Translations under genes and position numbers: made by a program
The notes under the pieces: model-generated
The model's input: only the letters and a program-made list of their open reading frames with translations
Told to the model about the DNA's origin: nothing
Databases searched by the model: none
In this document: in pieces, positions 61,925-64,000 of the stretch
Position numbering within the stretch: position 1 is the stretch's first letter
Layout: every line of letters begins with the position of its first letter
DNA from: Bacillus pumilus
Lineage (GTDB): Bacteria; Bacillota; Bacilli; Bacillales; Bacillaceae
Assembly: GCA_001938995.1 (NCBI GenBank)
Contig: MKZN01000005.1
Coordinates: 156,147 to 220,146 of the forward strand
DNA: 64,000 nt
Direction: 5' to 3'

Positions 61925-63844
61925 ATGCGAAATAAACGATTAAAGTCGATGTCATTTTTACTGATTGCGACATTGTTCATGTGGGTCAAAACCTACGTCA
62001 TCTATAAATCTAGTTTTAATATTAAAATTGAGAATTTGATGCAGGAGTTTATCCTGTTCATTAACCCGCTTAGCTTTCTCTTGTTAATCTTTGGTATCGG
62101 TTTATTTTTCAAAGAAAAAACCCGAAATCGATACATCATCGTCAGTAGTTTTATCCTGACATTTGTTTTGTTAGCCAACATTGTATTTTATCGATTCTAT
62201 AGTGATTTCCTAACCATCCCCGTCTTATTTCAAACAAACAATATGGGTGACCTCGGATCAAGTATCACCTCATTAATTGAACCAGTCGATGTGTTGATGT
62301 TCGTTGATATCATTATTTTAATTTGGCTTTATAAAAGACAGCCTTCCTTTAGAACGGATGTCACGATTACACGTAAGCAGAGAGCAGCGTACTATTTATT
62401 TGTGGCTGCAACATTCTTCTTTAACCTTGGATTGGCTGAAACGGAAAGACCAGAGCTGTTGACTCGTTCATTTGATCGTGAAATGCTTGTGAAGAACATT
62501 AGTTTATACAACTTTCATATTTATGATGCGGTGCTACAGTCGAAACAATCCGCTCAACGAGCGCTTGCTGACAGCAATAGTTTAACGGAAATAGAAAACT
62601 ATGTGAGTGCGAATCAAACAGATCGCAATGAAAAGACATTTGGGCAAGCAAAAGGACGAAATGTCATCCTAGTTTCACTCGAGTCCACTCAAAGCTTTGT
62701 CGTCAATGAAAAATTGAATGGAAAAGAAATCACGCCATTTTTAAACAAATTAATAAAGAAAAGTTACAACTTTAATAATTTCTATCATCAAACAGGTCAG
62801 GGGAAAACATCTGACTCAGAGTTTATCGTGGACAATTCTCTCTATCCACTTGGAAGAGGGGCTGTATTCTTTACAAATCCAAGTAACGAATATGCAGCGA
62901 CACCTGAGCTATTAAAGGATGAGGGCTACCATTCGTCTGTCATTCATGCAAATAACAAAAGCTTCTGGAACCGTGATCTCATTTACGATAGCTTTGGTTA
63001 TGACAAGTTCTTTGACATTCAATCATTTGATGTGAATGAAGAGAATTCAGTCGGCTGGGGACTAAAAGATGGTCCGTTCTTTGAGCAGTCAGCGGAGTTG
63101 ATGAAAACCATCCCGCAACCTTTCTATACGAGATTGATTACATTAACCAACCACTTCCCGTTTGATCTAGATGAAGAAGATAAGCTGATTGATGAATATG
63201 ATTCAAAAAGTAAAACACTCAACAAGTTTTTCCCTACAGTGCGTTATCAAGATGAAGCGCTCAAGCTTTTCTTTGAAAAGATGAAGGAAACTGGTTTGTA
63301 CGATAACTCCATTTTTGTTTTATATGGAGACCATTATGGCATTTCAGAAAACCATAACGAAGCAATGGGGCAATTCTTAAATAAAGAGATCACCCCATTT
63401 GAAGAAGTTCAACTTCAAAAAGTGCCATTTGTTGTACACATACCGGGTATAACAGATAAGAACCCTAAAGAAATTGATACGGTTGGTGGGCAGGTAGATA
63501 TCCGTCCAACTGTGCTGAATCTTCTAGGGGTTGATACAAGTAACCAAATTCAATTTGGTCATGACTTATTATCAAAAGATACGAATGATTTCACAGTGCT
63601 TCGTGATGGAAGCTTTATTACAAAGGATAGTCTTTTCACTGATGGTGTTTGTTACAATAAAGAAACTGGCGAGCCAAGAGATGATGAGGCGGTATGTCAG
63701 CCTTATGAAGAAAAGGCGAAACAAGAGCTTCAATACTCCGACCAAATTATCTATGGAGATCTTCTTAGATTTTATGAGCGTAACAGCCAGAACAATTCAC
63801 CATCCAAAAAAGAAGATGAAGATAAGCTAAATAAAGCATCTTAA
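61925..63844 (+). CDS. yqgS: Lipoteichoic acid synthase-like protein YqgS
   Basis: 639-residue polytopic enzyme of the LtaS family. Five N-terminal transmembrane helices (about 5-185) and an extracellular alkaline-phosphatase-like domain (about 240-600) with catalytic Thr in [14 protein letters not shown], metal-site VSLESTQS and [10 protein letters not shown]. It transfers glycerol phosphate from phosphatidylglycerol to lipoteichoic acid; YqgS is a sporulation-associated paralogue of LtaS in B. subtilis. AAGGAGGTTACA precedes the ATG. The tail is Asn/Ser/Lys-rich. An IS-like end lies about 28 bases after the stop. Confidence 0.94.
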   Translation: MRNKRLKSMSFLLIATLFMWVKTYVIYKSSFNIKIENLMQEFILFINPLSFLLLIFGIGLFFKEKTRNRYIIVSSFILTFVLLANIVFYRFYSDFLTIPVLFQTNNMGDLGSSITSLIEPVDVLMFVDIIILIWLYKRQPSFRTDVTITRKQRAAYYLFVAATFFFNLGLAETERPELLTRSFDREMLVKNISLYNFHIYDAVLQSKQSAQRALADSNSLTEIENYVSANQTDRNEKTFGQAKGRNVILVSLESTQSFVVNEKLNGKEITPFLNKLIKKSYNFNNFYHQTGQGKTSDSEFIVDNSLYPLGRGAVFFTNPSNEYAATPELLKDEGYHSSVIHANNKSFWNRDLIYDSFGYDKFFDIQSFDVNEENSVGWGLKDGPFFEQSAELMKTIPQPFYTRLITLTNHFPFDLDEEDKLIDEYDSKSKTLNKFFPTVRYQDEALKLFFEKMKETGLYDNSIFVLYGDHYGISENHNEAMGQFLNKEITPFEEVQLQKVPFVVHIPGITDKNPKEIDTVGGQVDIRPTVLNLLGVDTSNQIQFGHDLLSKDTNDFTVLRDGSFITKDSLFTDGVCYNKETGEPRDDEAVCQPYEEKAKQELQYSDQIIYGDLLRFYERNSQNNSPSKKEDEDKLNKAS

Positions 63845-63901
63845 TCTCAAAATAGAAAACCTCTGCTGATACTGGGACTGACCCCATAAGATGAGACAAA
63901 T

Positions 63902-63966
63902 AAAAAACACCTTCAAGTTTGAAAACGGATAGTTGTTATCCGAAATAAGACGTGGAGGTGTTTTTT
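63902..63966 (+). repeat. Inverted repeat in the IS leader
   Basis: AAAAAACACCT (63902-63912) and AGGTGTTTTTT (63956-63966) are perfect complements. Inside, CGGATA (63926-63931) pairs with TATCCG (63937-63942). The outer stem covers most of the transposase ribosome-binding site GGAGGTG (63954-63960) and ends in T6. Confidence 0.85.
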
Positions 63967-63968
63967 CT

Positions 63969-64000
63969 ATGGGGACAAGAGTGAGTTATTCGGTTGAAGT
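63969..64000 (+). CDS. IS3-family transposase OrfA, N-terminal fragment
   Basis: Ten complete codons, MGTRVSYSVE, then the window ends. This N-terminus resembles the OrfA helix-turn-helix protein of Bacillus IS150-group elements, which as I recall begin MGTRVSYPVEVKMKAI. GGAGGTG lies 8 bases upstream. OrfA normally fuses with OrfB by frameshifting to make the active transposase; that part is outside the window. Confidence 0.7.
   Translation, partial: MGTRVSYSVE

Larger units (their letters stand above)
63873..64000 (+). mobile_element. Left end of an IS3-family (IS150-like) insertion sequence
   Basis: Begins about TGGGACTGACCCCATAAG (63873), resembling IS150-group terminal repeats (TGNACTGACCCC). 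It is followed by a leader with an 11-bp inverted repeat and the start of a transposase gene. The element continues beyond the window, so the right end and target duplication cannot be seen. Confidence 0.75.

Overview
The window is a 64 kb piece of core chromosome from a low-G+C Firmicute of the genus Bacillus. Gene order matches the Bacillus subtilis lepA-to-yqgS segment (the yqe/yqf/yqg genes) almost gene for gene. Protein drift and a few content differences suggest the Bacillus pumilus/safensis/altitudinis group rather than subtilis: a znuC-znuB pair in front of zur, an extra ROK-family kinase, and no yqgA. This species-group call is inference from memory of these families, not a database result. 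Apart from a probable insertion sequence at the extreme right end, I saw no prophage, CRISPR array, tRNA or rRNA.

Layout. 1-9.9 kb: the 3' end of lepA, hemW, and the heat-shock operon hrcA-grpE-dnaK-dnaJ-prmA-rsmE-mtaB with a perfect CIRCE operator, plus an internal terminator and promoter before dnaJ. 9.9-17.3 kb: a divergent Na/Pi-cotransporter-like gene, rpsU-yqeY, the sigma-W-type yqeZ-floA-yqfB envelope operon, the sporulation pair yqfC-yqfD, and phoH. 17.3-26.1 kb: pgpH-ybeY-dgkA, cdd-era-yqzL-recO, and glyQ-glyS behind a glycine T-box. 26.2-34.3 kb: ccpN-ppsR (gluconeogenesis control), yqxD-dnaG-sigA (the macromolecular synthesis operon), cccA, and trmK-yqfO. 34.3-46.7 kb: ispH, yqfQ, cshB-nfo, yqfT, yqfU, the Zur-regulated znuCB-zur operon, a ROK kinase, yqfW, yqfX, ispG, yqfZ and yqgB. 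46.8-64 kb: yqgC, sodA, yqgE, pbpA, the pstSCAB1B2 phosphate transporter behind four PhoP-type repeats, yqzD-yqzC, rpmGA, a 5-formyltetrahydrofolate cyclo-ligase, yqgO, gluP-yqgQ-glcK, the lipoteichoic-acid-synthase paralogue yqgS, and the left end of an IS3-like element.

The genes cover protein folding, ribosome and tRNA maturation, replication and sigma-A transcription initiation, cell-envelope polymer synthesis, and uptake of zinc and phosphate. Regulatory sites that can be read directly are CIRCE, a sigma-W promoter, a T-box, a Zur-box-like element, PhoP repeats and a sigma-K-like promoter. No clearly new system is present. The more unusual signals are strong Shine-Dalgarno sequences for ccpN and yqxD positioned for ATC/ATT rather than a standard start codon, protein-like short reading frames without recognised starts, and an insertion-sequence leader that folds over its own ribosome-binding site next to yqgS.
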